Positions 43,099 through 51,380 of a stretch of 64,000 nucleotides of DNA are shown one piece after another. The notes under the pieces were generated by a model, which was not told where the DNA came from, did no database searches, and saw only the letters and a list, made by a program, of their open reading frames with translations. The DNA is from Bradyrhizobium retamae. Lineage in GTDB: Bacteria; Pseudomonadota; Alphaproteobacteria; Rhizobiales; Xanthobacteraceae. The position numbers and the translations under genes are program-made. Position 1 is the stretch's first letter; each line of letters opens with the position of its first letter. The stretch spans positions 1 through 64,000 of the forward strand of contig NZ_LLYA01000214.1 in NCBI RefSeq assembly GCF_001440415.1. Reading direction: 5' to 3'.

Positions 43099-43596
43099 TT
43101 ACAGGTCGAGCCACTCTTCCACGGGTCCCTTTGGAAGCGGGACCATGAACCAGCGCTCGAAAATCAAATACGTGACGAGGGGCATGCCCAATGCCACCGC
43201 CAGGACGGTGATCCAGTTGTATTTGCCCAGCCATCGCATGAACCATGCGATGAAAATGGTCGAAGCGACGTACAGCCCGATGAACGGCATGGAGCCGACA
43301 TAAATTCCGGTAGGAATGACGACGCTCAGAACCTGACGAAGCTGTCCCCACTCCGCGAACAGTCCGTCATTGTCTTCGCGCAATCCGTTCCACAGATTGA
43401 TCCCGCTGGAAGCGATGATGAAAAGCCCGATATAGAATGGGAAGAACCCGGCGCGGGGGCCCTCAGGGCCCCAATTGATCCCGGCCTTGAGGCTGCCTGC
43501 GATCACGATCACTCCGAACAGAGCGATCAGTAGGGTGACGCCTGCTTCCACGAGCTTGTGGGTCGGGCCGGTGTTGCTCGAACTGCCTGTTGTCAT
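43099..43596 (-). CDS. tctB: Tripartite tricarboxylate transporter small membrane subunit
   Basis: 165 residues with four hydrophobic helices (LVEAGVTLLIALFGVIVIAG, GFFPFYIGLFIIASSGINLW, LSVVIPTGIYVGSMPFIGLY, WITVLAVALGMPLVTYLIFE), the size and pattern of TctB/DUF1468 proteins. Start taken at ATG 43596 (MTTGSSSNTG), which has TGGAG 5 bases upstream; ATG-like 43617 has none. Middle gene of the tctCBA operon. Confidence 0.87.
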   Translation of the reverse strand: MTTGSSSNTGPTHKLVEAGVTLLIALFGVIVIAGSLKAGINWGPEGPRAGFFPFYIGLFIIASSGINLWNGLREDNDGLFAEWGQLRQVLSVVIPTGIYVGSMPFIGLYVASTIFIAWFMRWLGKYNWITVLAVALGMPLVTYLIFERWFMVPLPKGPVEEWLDL

Positions 43597-43676
43597 CGAA
43601 ACTCCATGCGCAATCAAGCCCGCGGAAACCGAGCCCGCCGTCTGCGTTGCTAACCCAATCGATCAGTGCTTCTCGG

Positions 43677-44687
43677 TCAGTTGCTCGGAGCGAGGAAACC
43701 GGCCTCTTTCATCAGAGCCTGATGACGCTTGTCCTCGGCCTCGACCCATTTGGCGTATTCTGCGCCGGTCAGGAAGGTCGTGTTGAATGCGCCGCTCTTC
43801 ATGAAGTCCTGCCACTCAGGAGTGGCGCGAATTTTCTTGAACAGTTCGACATAATACTCGACCTGGTCCTTGGTGGCCCTGGGCGCCATGAAGATGCCGC
43901 GCAGCATCAGATATTCCATGTCAAGACCTGCCGACTTGCAGGTCGGAACGTCCTTCCAGGCCTTGCCGTCCGCGATCGGCTCGTCGTAGGCCATCGGCTT
44001 TGCATCAAAAACGCAGAGCGGACGCAGCTTGCCGCCGCGCCATTGCGCGACCGCCTCGATCGGATTGTTGACGGTCGAATCGACGTGGTTGCCGACGAGT
44101 TGAACGGCGACTTCGCCGCCGCCCTTGTAGGGAATGTAGGTGAACTTGGTGCCGACGGCTTTTTCCACGGCGACAGTGATGATCTGATCTTCCTGCTTCG
44201 AGCCGGTGCCGCCCATCTTGATCGAGCCGGCGGGAGCGGCCTTCACGGCATCGATGTACTCCTTCGCCGTCTTGTACGGCTTGTCGGCGTTCACCCACAG
44301 CACGAATTCATCCAGTGCCAGCATCGCGACCGGCGTGAGGTCTTTCCAGCTAAACGGAATTCCGGTGGCAAGCGGAGTGGTGAAGAGGTTGGAGAGCGTA
44401 ATGATGATCTTGTGGGGATTTCCGCCCGATCCCTTGACGTCGAGGAAGCCTTCGCCGCCGGCGCCGCCGGACTTGTTGATGACGACCAGCGGCTGCTTCA
44501 TCAGACTGTGCTTGGTGACGATGCCCTGGATCGTGCGCGCCATCTGGTCGGCGCCGCCGCCCGTGCCGGCGGGGACGATGAATTCAACGGGCCGCACCGG
44601 CTCCCACGCCGCCGTTGCGGGAACCGCGACCCCGCCCGTGCACAGCGCCGCAATCGTTCCCAATGCAAGATGTGTAGAACGCCTCAT
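43677..44687 (-). CDS. tctC: Tripartite tricarboxylate transporter substrate-binding protein
   Basis: Periplasmic receptor of about 336 residues (Bug/TctC family). Signal peptide HLALGTIAALCTGGVAVPAT with cleavage near ATAAW; mature protein starts with RPVEFIVPAGTGGGADQMAR, the family's ligand-loop motif, and has INKSGGAGGEGFLDV and GSIKMGGTGSKQEDQ. Start taken at ATG 44687, which has GGGAG 9 bases upstream; GTG 44696 lies too close to that site. First gene of the operon. Operator site C lies 336 bases upstream, leaving a long leader. Ligand not proven. Confidence 0.9.
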   Translation of the reverse strand: MRRSTHLALGTIAALCTGGVAVPATAAWEPVRPVEFIVPAGTGGGADQMARTIQGIVTKHSLMKQPLVVINKSGGAGGEGFLDVKGSGGNPHKIIITLSNLFTTPLATGIPFSWKDLTPVAMLALDEFVLWVNADKPYKTAKEYIDAVKAAPAGSIKMGGTGSKQEDQIITVAVEKAVGTKFTYIPYKGGGEVAVQLVGNHVDSTVNNPIEAVAQWRGGKLRPLCVFDAKPMAYDEPIADGKAWKDVPTCKSAGLDMEYLMLRGIFMAPRATKDQVEYYVELFKKIRATPEWQDFMKSGAFNTTFLTGAEYAKWVEAEDKRHQALMKEAGFLAPSN

Positions 44688-45022
44688 TTGCTTCACTCCC
44701 GTTGAACTGTGGTTACGCCGGTCTTTGCCGGCTTGGTAAGTTCATTCCCGATCAAACGTTTCGGGTCTTCATGCACCCATGATCGTCGCGCCGCAATGGT
44801 TGCCTCATCGCGAGTCCCGCAGGTTCGAATTGTACGAGGGGCCCGATCGGGCGGCATCCGCTCCTTTCGGCCAATTGTGAGTCTGAGAGGCGCAAGAAGA
44901 GGGGTGGGCACGCTCACGCTGCCCGTTCCTTGCGATGTCGCCTTCGCTGTCCCTTGCGGACTGCACGGCCTAGCTCCCCCCTAGTATGCGCCCTTGTTCT
45001 GGTATGGGCGTTTTTAGAATTG
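44688..45022. other. Long leader region of the tctCBA operon
   Basis: 335 bases between operator site C and tctC. A reverse-strand frame of 74 codons ends inside tctC's start but has no recognisable product. An additional half site (TGGTAT at 44999-45004) lies next to site C. No riboswitch structure is recognised. The leader may be untranslated or the real promoter may lie closer to tctC. Confidence 0.35.
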
Positions 45023-45039
45023 TTGTATATGATATGCCA
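45023..45039. promoter_or_regulatory. GntR-type operator, site C
   Basis: TTGTATATGATATGCCA, one mismatch in the left half site relative to TGGYAT-N5-ATRCCA. Upstream of the tctCBA operon at 336 bases from the tctC start. Confidence 0.6.
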
Positions 45040-45225
45040 CGATGCAACTGGTTTTTGGTTTCGACACGAGACTCGGCCAATTTGTCGCAGGTGGCGCCCA
45101 AACAGGCAATCGGTGAGCGGCGAACTAAAACGGCCCCGGAAACCGGGGCGTTGACCGAAATGTAACCTATGGTTGCGGTAGGATTTCGCGAGGCGCCGCG
45201 CAAAAAAGCCCTTACTGCAGAAGCA

Positions 45226-45363
45226 TCAGAGGCCGAAAGGGGGGAGATCGCCGTTGCGAACCGCAACGCGGCTGCTCGCGATCAGCAGACGGTCGATGGA
45301 AGCCATCAGGCGGCCGAACAGGGTGGGGGAGGGCAGGAGGCCGATGGAGGCAGTCTTGGACAT
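45226..45363 (-). CDS. 45-residue protein, predicted member of the oxalate regulon
   Basis: ATG 45363 with GGGGAC about 4-9 bases upstream encodes 45 residues: a short N-terminus and a basic amphipathic helix (LFGRLMASIDRLLIASSRVA) ending in GDLPPFGL. It resembles the small Arg-rich DUF1127-like proteins of rhizobia in size and character, but I cannot assign it firmly. An operator (site D) lies 59 bases upstream, and the tctCBA operon follows on the same strand. Function unknown. Confidence 0.6.
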   Translation of the reverse strand: MSKTASIGLLPSPTLFGRLMASIDRLLIASSRVAVRNGDLPPFGL

Positions 45364-45421
45364 GGATGTCCCCTTTCTGAAGTGGCGGAGAAGCTCCGCT
45401 TTCGTGATACGGGGAGACTTT

Positions 45422-45438
45422 ATGTATACCAGATACCA
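45422..45438. promoter_or_regulatory. GntR-type operator, site D
   Basis: ATGTATACCAGATACCA: right half ATACCA is perfect, the left half retains GTAT. 59 bases upstream of the 45-residue protein gene. The weakest but one of the six sites. Confidence 0.55.
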
Positions 45439-45520
45439 CCAACAATAACTTTGTTTGCGTAGCAGCAAATCGGACGTTTGCATTGCAGCAAAGAGTCCGG
45501 ATGCTGGCACTCCAGAATGA

Positions 45521-45548
45521 AAAGGCCGCCGGAAAACCGGCGGCTTTT
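45521..45548. terminator. Terminator of the truncated frc copy
   Basis: Perfect 8-bp stem GCCGCCGG (45525-45532) / CCGGCGGC (45537-45544), A-run before and TTTT after, so it can act in both directions. It corresponds to the terminator at 53214-53233 after the intact frc gene. Confidence 0.7.
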
Positions 45549-45570
45549 GCATTCCAGAATCCCAGGGTGC

Positions 45571-45692
45571 TTATTCGGCGGCCTGCTTCCGCGGCGGATC
45601 GAGCGCGCCGCAATCGTGGATTTCGGCGACTTGGTGATCGCTTTGGTGATCGCTGAAGCCGAGCACCTGGCGCACGATCTCGTCGGTGTGCG
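45571..45692 (-). pseudogene. Truncated second copy of the frc 3' end
   Basis: The reverse strand encodes HTDEIVRQVLGFSDHQ, a second SDHQ, then VAEIHDCGALDPPRKQAAE and TAA, the C-terminus of formyl-CoA:oxalate CoA-transferase. Compared with the intact gene (3' end at 53258) it is diverged by several substitutions, and it carries an exact 12-bp tandem duplication (TTGGTGATCGCT at 45631-45642 and 45643-45654), which adds four residues without shifting the frame. Similarity stops at about 45690; the upstream 370 codons are missing. Its terminator is retained. Confidence 0.8.
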
Positions 45693-45852
45693 AACCACAC
45701 CCGAACGGGCGTAACTGATATCATGTCTATCGCCCGAACGTTTGCGATCCGAATTGACGACTCGGCTTCTGGCTCGCCGAGGTGACATTCTCTCTTGAGT
45801 GAGGGAGGCGTCCGTCCGGTCGGCGCGAGGCAATTTCGGTAGGGCAACAGTC

Positions 45853-47094
45853 ATGGATCATCGGAGTGTACCGGACCCTGTTCACCGCGTTCCCCTCGAC
45901 CGCAAGGCTCAGCTCGGAAACGATCTGCCAGGCTCGTGGTGGATGTCCGCGGATTCATTGCCACGCTTCCTGACCCACACGGGAGATAACAGCGCCGGCA
46001 ATGGCGGCAAAGGTTATTTTGCCGGGAGCCTGATCCACAGCAGCTACGCTGGTTTCGAGCCGCTCAACGTGGTGTGGCCGGGCGTCCATGCGACAGCCCT
46101 CGCCCATCAGACGAACATCGCCTATTTTGATCAGTCCGCAAGCCAGATCGCGGGAGTTGGCGGTGATGGCGGCAATTGGAATGCCGCATTGGGCGGAAGC
46201 GTCGGCGCGTTCGGGTCTGTCGGCATCGGCGCGATCGCCACCGGTGGCAACAGCGCCGGCAATGGTGGCGACGGCTACTTCTCTGGAGCGATGGTGCATG
46301 CTCCTGTCGCGGTCTATGCACCCATCAACATTGCGGTGGCGGGAAATAATTCCAGTGCCAACGCCGATCAGACAAACAATGTGGTGTTCGATCAGTCCGC
46401 GTTTCAGATGGGCGGCGTTGGGGGTGATGGCGGGAACGGCAATGCCGCGATCGGTGGAGGTCTGTCGGTCTTCGAAACTGGCTACGGGCCCCACTTGCCC
46501 ATCGGCTGGTCAGGCCTCTCCCACGGCGGGATGGGCTCCAATGTGATCGCGAGCGGGGATAACCACGCAGGCAACGGCGGGGACGGATACTTCTATGGGG
46601 GCATCGTTCACGCGTCGTTTGCATTGTACTATCCGATCAACATCGCGGTGGCGGGATACAATTCCACTGCCTACGCCGAACAGACAAACAACGTGGTGTT
46701 TGATCAATCCGCGTTTCAGATGGCCGGTGTTGGGGGCAATGGCGGCAACGGCAACCACGCGATTGGCGGAACTGCGGACATCTTCTCTTCGATCTTCGAC
46801 TTGATCGGCTCTGACGTCATCACGACCGGCAACAACAGCGCTGGCAATGGCGGCAACGGCCATTTCTCGGGAAGCATGATCGACATCGACGTGGCGATCT
46901 ACGTCCCGATCAACATTGCAGTCGCCGGCTACAACTCGACAGCCGAGGCTCATCAGAGCAACAATGTCGTGTTCGATCAGAGCACGATCCAGATTGCTGG
47001 AATCGGTGGTGACGGCGGCCACGGCAACGCTGCGCTTGGCGGTGATTTCGCCATGCAACTGTTGTCGGACCTTCACTTGCTGGATCTCGCCTAG
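45853..47094 (+). CDS. Glycine-rich four-repeat protein, candidate type I secretion cargo
   Basis: 413 residues, no signal peptide. After about 44 residues come four repeats starting near residues 45, 132, 236 and 327, each about 70 residues: a Gly/Asn turn (NSAGNGGDGYFSG), a strand-rich middle (APINIAVAGNNSSANADQTN), NNVVFDQSAFQM and a second Gly turn (GVGGDGGNGNAAIGG). The segment AGNGGDGYF fits the RTX nonapeptide pattern GGxGxDxUx except for Ala at position 1. The protein ends in a hydrophobic tail LLSDLHLLDLA. Absence of a signal peptide, repeats and position 0.9 kb upstream of an ABC/HlyD pair suggest export by that system. ATG 45853 has a weak site (GGTAGGG). A small hairpin (47104-47124) follows. 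Function unknown. Confidence 0.72.
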   Translation: MDHRSVPDPVHRVPLDRKAQLGNDLPGSWWMSADSLPRFLTHTGDNSAGNGGKGYFAGSLIHSSYAGFEPLNVVWPGVHATALAHQTNIAYFDQSASQIAGVGGDGGNWNAALGGSVGAFGSVGIGAIATGGNSAGNGGDGYFSGAMVHAPVAVYAPINIAVAGNNSSANADQTNNVVFDQSAFQMGGVGGDGGNGNAAIGGGLSVFETGYGPHLPIGWSGLSHGGMGSNVIASGDNHAGNGGDGYFYGGIVHASFALYYPINIAVAGYNSTAYAEQTNNVVFDQSAFQMAGVGGNGGNGNHAIGGTADIFSSIFDLIGSDVITTGNNSAGNGGNGHFSGSMIDIDVAIYVPINIAVAGYNSTAEAHQSNNVVFDQSTIQIAGIGGDGGHGNAALGGDFAMQLLSDLHLLDLA

Positions 47095-47361
47095 CGCCTT
47101 TTCCGTTTCGATCGAATCGAAACGAGGTTCCAGGTTTTGATTTGACGCGTCTTCCTGGCGCAAACCTCTCCGCTTCTTGAAAACGCTCGAGCAGCACTGG
47201 GGCTGCGCAGATCGCGGGGGCGAGAGGGTAGCATTTCGGGCGTACACCTTCGCTTCGAAAGACATCAGCTTTGGCAGCTAGACCGCTCCGGTGTCCAAAA
47301 CCAAAATCGTTGCTGTCCACATTGGGACACACAGTGTGCAAACCAGCTCAGGGAGACTGAC

Positions 47362-47877
47362 ATGGCAAAGGCAAAGGCATTGTTTCCTTCCGACACGATC
47401 GCGCTGAAGATTTCGACCGGCGGCAACAGCGCGGGAAACGGTGGAGACGGCGTCAATACGGGTGACATCAGTAGCAAGCCCAGTATCGAGTTCAACCCGT
47501 ACAACAAGGCTGACGGCGCCGACGTGTACGTCAAGACCGGCGATCAGGTTCATCAGAAGGCCTACTGGGACGCCGGGGGCGCGAATGTGAAGGCGGAGAA
47601 GCATTCGAAAGCAGAGGGCGGCAAAGCCGTATCGAATGGCGACCAGGAATCCGACAGCGGCCACAATAAGTCCGACGTGGATGCCAACACTTCGGCCCAC
47701 CAGAAAAACTACCTCTCGGCGGATATGAGTCAGAACGTGTGGGCCGGCATTGGCGGTGACGGCGGCAACAACAACAAGGCGGAAGGCGGGGACGTTGACA
47801 TCAAGATACTGAACGACTCGCTCAACAGCCACGAAACCTACTATATCGACGATTCAGGCATGTTAGCGCACGGCTGA
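47362..47877 (+). CDS. Second glycine-rich protein of the secretion locus
   Basis: 171 residues, no signal peptide. It has the same two Gly turns as the repeats of the upstream protein (STGGNSAGNGGDGVNTGD near residue 18-35 and AGIGGDGGNNNKAEGGD near 127-143), separated by a longer, very polar, Lys/Asp/His-rich middle (EKHSKAEGGKAVSNGDQESD, ANTSAHQKNYLSADMSQNVW), and an acidic C-terminus with tyrosines. It therefore looks like one expanded repeat unit. ATG 47362 follows CAGGGAGACTGAC, a strong ribosome-binding site. The exporter gene begins 118 bases downstream, past a hairpin. Probably co-secreted; function unknown. Confidence 0.72.
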   Translation: MAKAKALFPSDTIALKISTGGNSAGNGGDGVNTGDISSKPSIEFNPYNKADGADVYVKTGDQVHQKAYWDAGGANVKAEKHSKAEGGKAVSNGDQESDSGHNKSDVDANTSAHQKNYLSADMSQNVWAGIGGDGGNNNKAEGGDVDIKILNDSLNSHETYYIDDSGMLAHG

Positions 47878-47897
47878 TCGGCGACTCTGGAGGGGCA

Positions 47898-47927
47898 GAG
47901 AACCGGCGGCGGGGGCTGCCGGTTCTC
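47898..47927 (+). other. Hairpin between the cargo gene and the exporter operon
   Basis: Perfect 10-bp stem GAGAACCGGC (47898-47907) / GCCGGTTCTC (47918-47927) with a 10-base loop. No T-run follows, so it is likely a partial terminator or 3' stabiliser that allows high cargo and low exporter expression, a common arrangement in type I loci. Confidence 0.55.
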
Positions 47928-47995
47928 ACTTCGCTGCAAAGTCGGCGAACAATGGGACGGGAAGGGTCGGACTTCAGAACTCTGGCGGGAACGCA

Positions 47996-49792
47996 ATGCT
48001 GACGCCACCGCTTCGGCTGCAAACAATGTCACCAGCGCGGACGCCGTTGAAAGCGGCCTTGCGGGCCTGCGCTGGATCGCTCGGGCTCGTTTTCTCATAT
48101 AGCTGCAGCTATAATCTTCTTCTCCTCGCGCCTTCGATCTATCTGCTTCAGATCTACGATCGCGTGCTGTCGAGTCGCAGCGGCGCTACGCTCCTGATGC
48201 TGACGTTGATCGTTGCGTTTACCGTCGTGGTTGGCGGCGTGCTTGACGCACTGCGCCGCGCTGCATTGGGCCGGATGGGCGAGTGGCTTGAAGAAGAACT
48301 CCATCCGGCAGCGCTCTCCGCGTGCTTCAAATACGCCTATGAGGCTGATCGGGCGCGGGCATCGGAAGCCTATCGCGATCTTGCGACCTTGCGTCAGTTC
48401 GCACAGTCCGGAGCATGCTCGACGCTGTTTGACGCGCTCTGGACGCCACTTTTCCTCGGCGTTCTCTTCCTCGTGCATCCCTTGTTGGGCGTAGTCGGCA
48501 CACTCAGCGCGTTGTTCCTGCTTGCTCTAGGGCTTGCCGGAGACCGTCTCACGCACGGCCCGCTGGCGCGATCGGCTGCTGCGCTGACGAGGAGCCAGGG
48601 ATGGTTCGGCATGGCCGTCGGAAACCTCCACGTGATCAGAACCATGGGAATGCTCGACGGCGCCACACGCCTGATCGGTCAGGCTGCGCAGGATGCCCGG
48701 AGCGAGCAAGAGGCGGTTCAGCGCCGCAGCGAAACCATCATGCTGATCTCCAAACCCGTGCGGGCGCTGACCCAGGTCGTGATCATGGGCACTGCCGCCT
48801 GGCTCGTTCTCGAGCAGGACAGAAATCCCGCCATCATCTTTGCCGCGAGCATGCTGTTCGGACGCGCGCTCCCGCCCGTTGAAGGGGCGATTGCGGGCTG
48901 GAAGGCGTTCGCGATGGCTCTCGCCGCCTACCGCCGGCTCAATGACATCATGTCCGCAGTCGCCCCGGCTGCGAGCATCAGGACTCTCCCGGACAGGCCG
49001 AAGGGCGACCTCATCGTCAACAATCTCGGCGCCGCCCTGCCGGGATCGAACCATCTGTTCGTGAAGGGCGTGTCGTTTCGTCTCGCGCCAGGTGAATGTC
49101 TTGGCATCATCGGTCCATCGGGCTCCGGCAAATCCACGCTCGGCAAGATCATCGCTGGAATCTCGGCTCCAACGGCAGGTTCGGTGCTGCTCGATGGCGT
49201 CGACATTTCAGCCGTGCGCGATTTGGGCGGCGGCCGGCGGCTTGGGTATCTGCCGCAGGATATCGATCTCTTCGGAGAAACCATAAAGGACATCATTGCA
49301 CGGCTGGACGACGCCGATTTGCAGAAGGTCATTGAAGCAGCAAAGCTGGCCGGCATTCACGAGACACTCATCCGGCTGCCGCAGTCGTACGATACGGTCG
49401 TCGTTGGCGGAGGCGCCAATCTGCCGCGCGGGTTTCGCCAGCGCCTGGGCCTTGCACGGGCGTTTTTCGGCGATCCGCACCTCGTGGTCCTCGACGAGCC
49501 TAACTCCAGCCTCGACGCGCTCGGCGAGCGCATGCTGTTCGACGCTATTGAATGGATGAAGGCCGCCAATACGACTGTCATCATCATCACCCACCGGATC
49601 GGGATTCTCGGCGCAACGGACAAGATTGCCATCATGCAGGACGGTGCTGTCAGCGCATTCGGCGACAGCAGGGAAATTTTCGAGAGGTGCCTGGCCCGTC
49701 CCCAGGTCGCTTCACGCGAACCCGTGCCGGGTCGCTCCGACCAGAAAAACGAAGGCGGCGTCGGCGCCTGGCCGCAGCCGAGCTTGCCATGA
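47996..49792 (+). CDS. Type I secretion ABC exporter with a degenerate signature motif
   Basis: 598 residues, same architecture as the exporter at 0.3 kb: membrane helices in the first half, nucleotide-binding domain after about residue 340. Walker A is intact (GPSGSGKST, about 373), as are the Q loop (GYLPQDIDLFG), Walker B (LVVLDEPNSSLD, about 496) and the switch His (IIITHR). The ABC signature, however, reads LPRGF (476-480) where LSGGQ is normal; the following RQRLGLARAFF is conserved. The signature Ser contacts the gamma phosphate, so this change is unusual. ATG 47996 has GCGGGAAC just upstream. Its stop overlaps the start of the hlyD gene (ATGA). Confidence 0.9.
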   Translation: MLTPPLRLQTMSPARTPLKAALRACAGSLGLVFSYSCSYNLLLLAPSIYLLQIYDRVLSSRSGATLLMLTLIVAFTVVVGGVLDALRRAALGRMGEWLEEELHPAALSACFKYAYEADRARASEAYRDLATLRQFAQSGACSTLFDALWTPLFLGVLFLVHPLLGVVGTLSALFLLALGLAGDRLTHGPLARSAAALTRSQGWFGMAVGNLHVIRTMGMLDGATRLIGQAAQDARSEQEAVQRRSETIMLISKPVRALTQVVIMGTAAWLVLEQDRNPAIIFAASMLFGRALPPVEGAIAGWKAFAMALAAYRRLNDIMSAVAPAASIRTLPDRPKGDLIVNNLGAALPGSNHLFVKGVSFRLAPGECLGIIGPSGSGKSTLGKIIAGISAPTAGSVLLDGVDISAVRDLGGGRRLGYLPQDIDLFGETIKDIIARLDDADLQKVIEAAKLAGIHETLIRLPQSYDTVVVGGGANLPRGFRQRLGLARAFFGDPHLVVLDEPNSSLDALGERMLFDAIEWMKAANTTVIIITHRIGILGATDKIAIMQDGAVSAFGDSREIFERCLARPQVASREPVPGRSDQKNEGGVGAWPQPSLP

Positions 49793-51348
49793 TCCGCGGC
49801 AAACATCCTCACCATCGCCTTGCCCGAGGGGAATGCGATCTCATGAGAATTGCATTCGCTCACCTCGACATCCGGGCGGTTCAACGATGGGTGAAATCGG
49901 CGCCAGCGTTCTGCGACCGGCTTCGCGGTGTCACCTCGATCCGTATCAGGCATTTCCAGGGTCTCCCGGCCCGAAGAGGGTGGGATCGTCTGAAAACTGC
50001 AATCGCTCACGCTGAAATCTGGCAGGTCCCGCGGTGGTTGAGATCGGCGCCGCCAGCGCTCCGTGACCGGCTTCGCGGTATCACCTGGACAGGAAACGTG
50101 CTGGCTTTCGGCTTTGTCGTAGGTTTCGGCACCTGGTCAACCTATGCCCCCCTCGAGAGCGCCGCGATTGCTGTCGGCACCGTCGAATCCGAGTCGAGCC
50201 GCAAGACGATTCAGCACCTCGAAGGTGGCATCATCAGGGAAATTCTGGTCGCGGACGGCGACGTTGTCCGCGCCGGACAGACGCTGATCTCGCTGGAAGA
50301 CACCAAGGCTCGCGCCGAAGCCCAGAGTCTGCAAGGCCAGTTGTGGGAGGCGGTGGCACGAGAGGCGCGGCTGCAGGCGGAACAGCACGGCGACTGGCGG
50401 GTGTCGTTCCCGCCCAGGCTGGAGACGGCGCAGAATGCCAGTCAGTCGGTCGCGGATATCCTTGCTGGCCAGCAAGCCATCTTCGAGACGCGCCGGCAGG
50501 TCTTTCAATCGCAAGTCGCCGTGAACCGGGAAAAAAGGTCGCAGGTGGAAAAGGAGATCGAGGGCCTCAGGGCGCAGGAAAGCGCGGCGTCGAGGCGCGT
50601 CGAAATCGTGCGCGAAGAAGCGATAACCGTCGCCATGCTCGTCAACAAGGGACTTGAGCGGCGCCCGAGGCTTCTGAACCTCGAGCGGGAAGTTGCCGAC
50701 ATCGAGGGACGGCGGGGTGAGATTGTTGCGCAGATATCGCGCGCCGAGCAGGTCATCAACGAATCGCAGGCAGTTCTGCTCAAGATGGAGAGTGACCGTC
50801 ATAACGAGATAGCGCAGTCGCTGCGCGACGTGCAAAATCAGATTTTTCAGCTACGCGAGCGACTGCAGGCGGCCAACGACCAGCTCTCGCGTACAGCGGT
50901 CAAGGCGCCCGAGGACGGCGTTGTAACCGACCTGAAGATCCATACGCCAGGCGGCGTGATCGGCGCCGGCGCACCTCTCATGGATCTGGTTCCTCGGCAG
51001 GATCGACTCATTGTGATTGCGCGTGTCAGGCCCGAGGACATCGATGTGGTCCGTCCCGGACTGAGCGCCGACGTGAATCTTCTGCCCTACAATCAGCGCC
51101 GCATACCACGGCTTCATGGGACTGTGACGCACGTTTCTGCCGACCGTCTGGTCGACAAGCGTACCGATCAGCCATACTACGCAACCAAGATTCGAGTGCA
51201 GGATCCGGCAAGCACCGGGATCGATGGTGTCCAGATTGTTCCGGGAATGCCGGCCCAGGTATTCATCAAGACGGGCCGCGGCACCGTGGCGCTCTACGCT
51301 CTCCGGCCCCTGCTCGACAGCTTCGACGGCGCGTTCCGCGAGGATTGA
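49789..51348 (+). CDS. HlyD-family adaptor with a duplicated N-terminal segment
   Basis: 519 residues. The C-terminal 440 residues are a standard type I adaptor: one transmembrane helix (VLAFGFVVGFGTWSTYAPLE), lipoyl half QHLEGGIIREILVADGD, coiled-coil hairpin, second half AVKAPEDGVVTDLKIHTPGG and the beta-barrel ending MPAQVFIKTGRGT. The cytosolic N-terminus is unusually long (about 105 residues) and contains an internal duplication: VQRWVKSAPAFCDRLRGVTS near 33 and VPRWLRSAPPALRDRLRGIT near 80. This region would face the ABC protein and could recognise cargo. ATG 49789 overlaps the exporter stop, so the pair is translationally coupled. Confidence 0.9.
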   Translation: MIRGKHPHHRLARGECDLMRIAFAHLDIRAVQRWVKSAPAFCDRLRGVTSIRIRHFQGLPARRGWDRLKTAIAHAEIWQVPRWLRSAPPALRDRLRGITWTGNVLAFGFVVGFGTWSTYAPLESAAIAVGTVESESSRKTIQHLEGGIIREILVADGDVVRAGQTLISLEDTKARAEAQSLQGQLWEAVAREARLQAEQHGDWRVSFPPRLETAQNASQSVADILAGQQAIFETRRQVFQSQVAVNREKRSQVEKEIEGLRAQESAASRRVEIVREEAITVAMLVNKGLERRPRLLNLEREVADIEGRRGEIVAQISRAEQVINESQAVLLKMESDRHNEIAQSLRDVQNQIFQLRERLQAANDQLSRTAVKAPEDGVVTDLKIHTPGGVIGAGAPLMDLVPRQDRLIVIARVRPEDIDVVRPGLSADVNLLPYNQRRIPRLHGTVTHVSADRLVDKRTDQPYYATKIRVQDPASTGIDGVQIVPGMPAQVFIKTGRGTVALYALRPLLDSFDGAFRED

Positions 51349-51380
51349 GCTGCGATCAGAACTGCGAGCTCTGGCAGCTC

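Noticed and set aside
42139..43533. 464-codon forward frame opposite tctA and tctB
   Set aside because: Composition is a shadow pattern (His, Asp, Gln, Arg) with no domain, while the other strand encodes clear transporter subunits.
44693..44917. 74-codon reverse frame in the tctC leader
   Set aside because: No ribosome-binding site and no family; it runs into the tctC start and is better explained as leader sequence.
44998..45014. TGGTATGGGCG at 44999 as a seventh operator
   Set aside because: Only the left half site is present; the right half does not match ATRCCA.
45169..45462. 97-codon forward frame at 45.2 kb
   Set aside because: Antisense to the 45-residue protein gene, which has a better start signal and an operator upstream.
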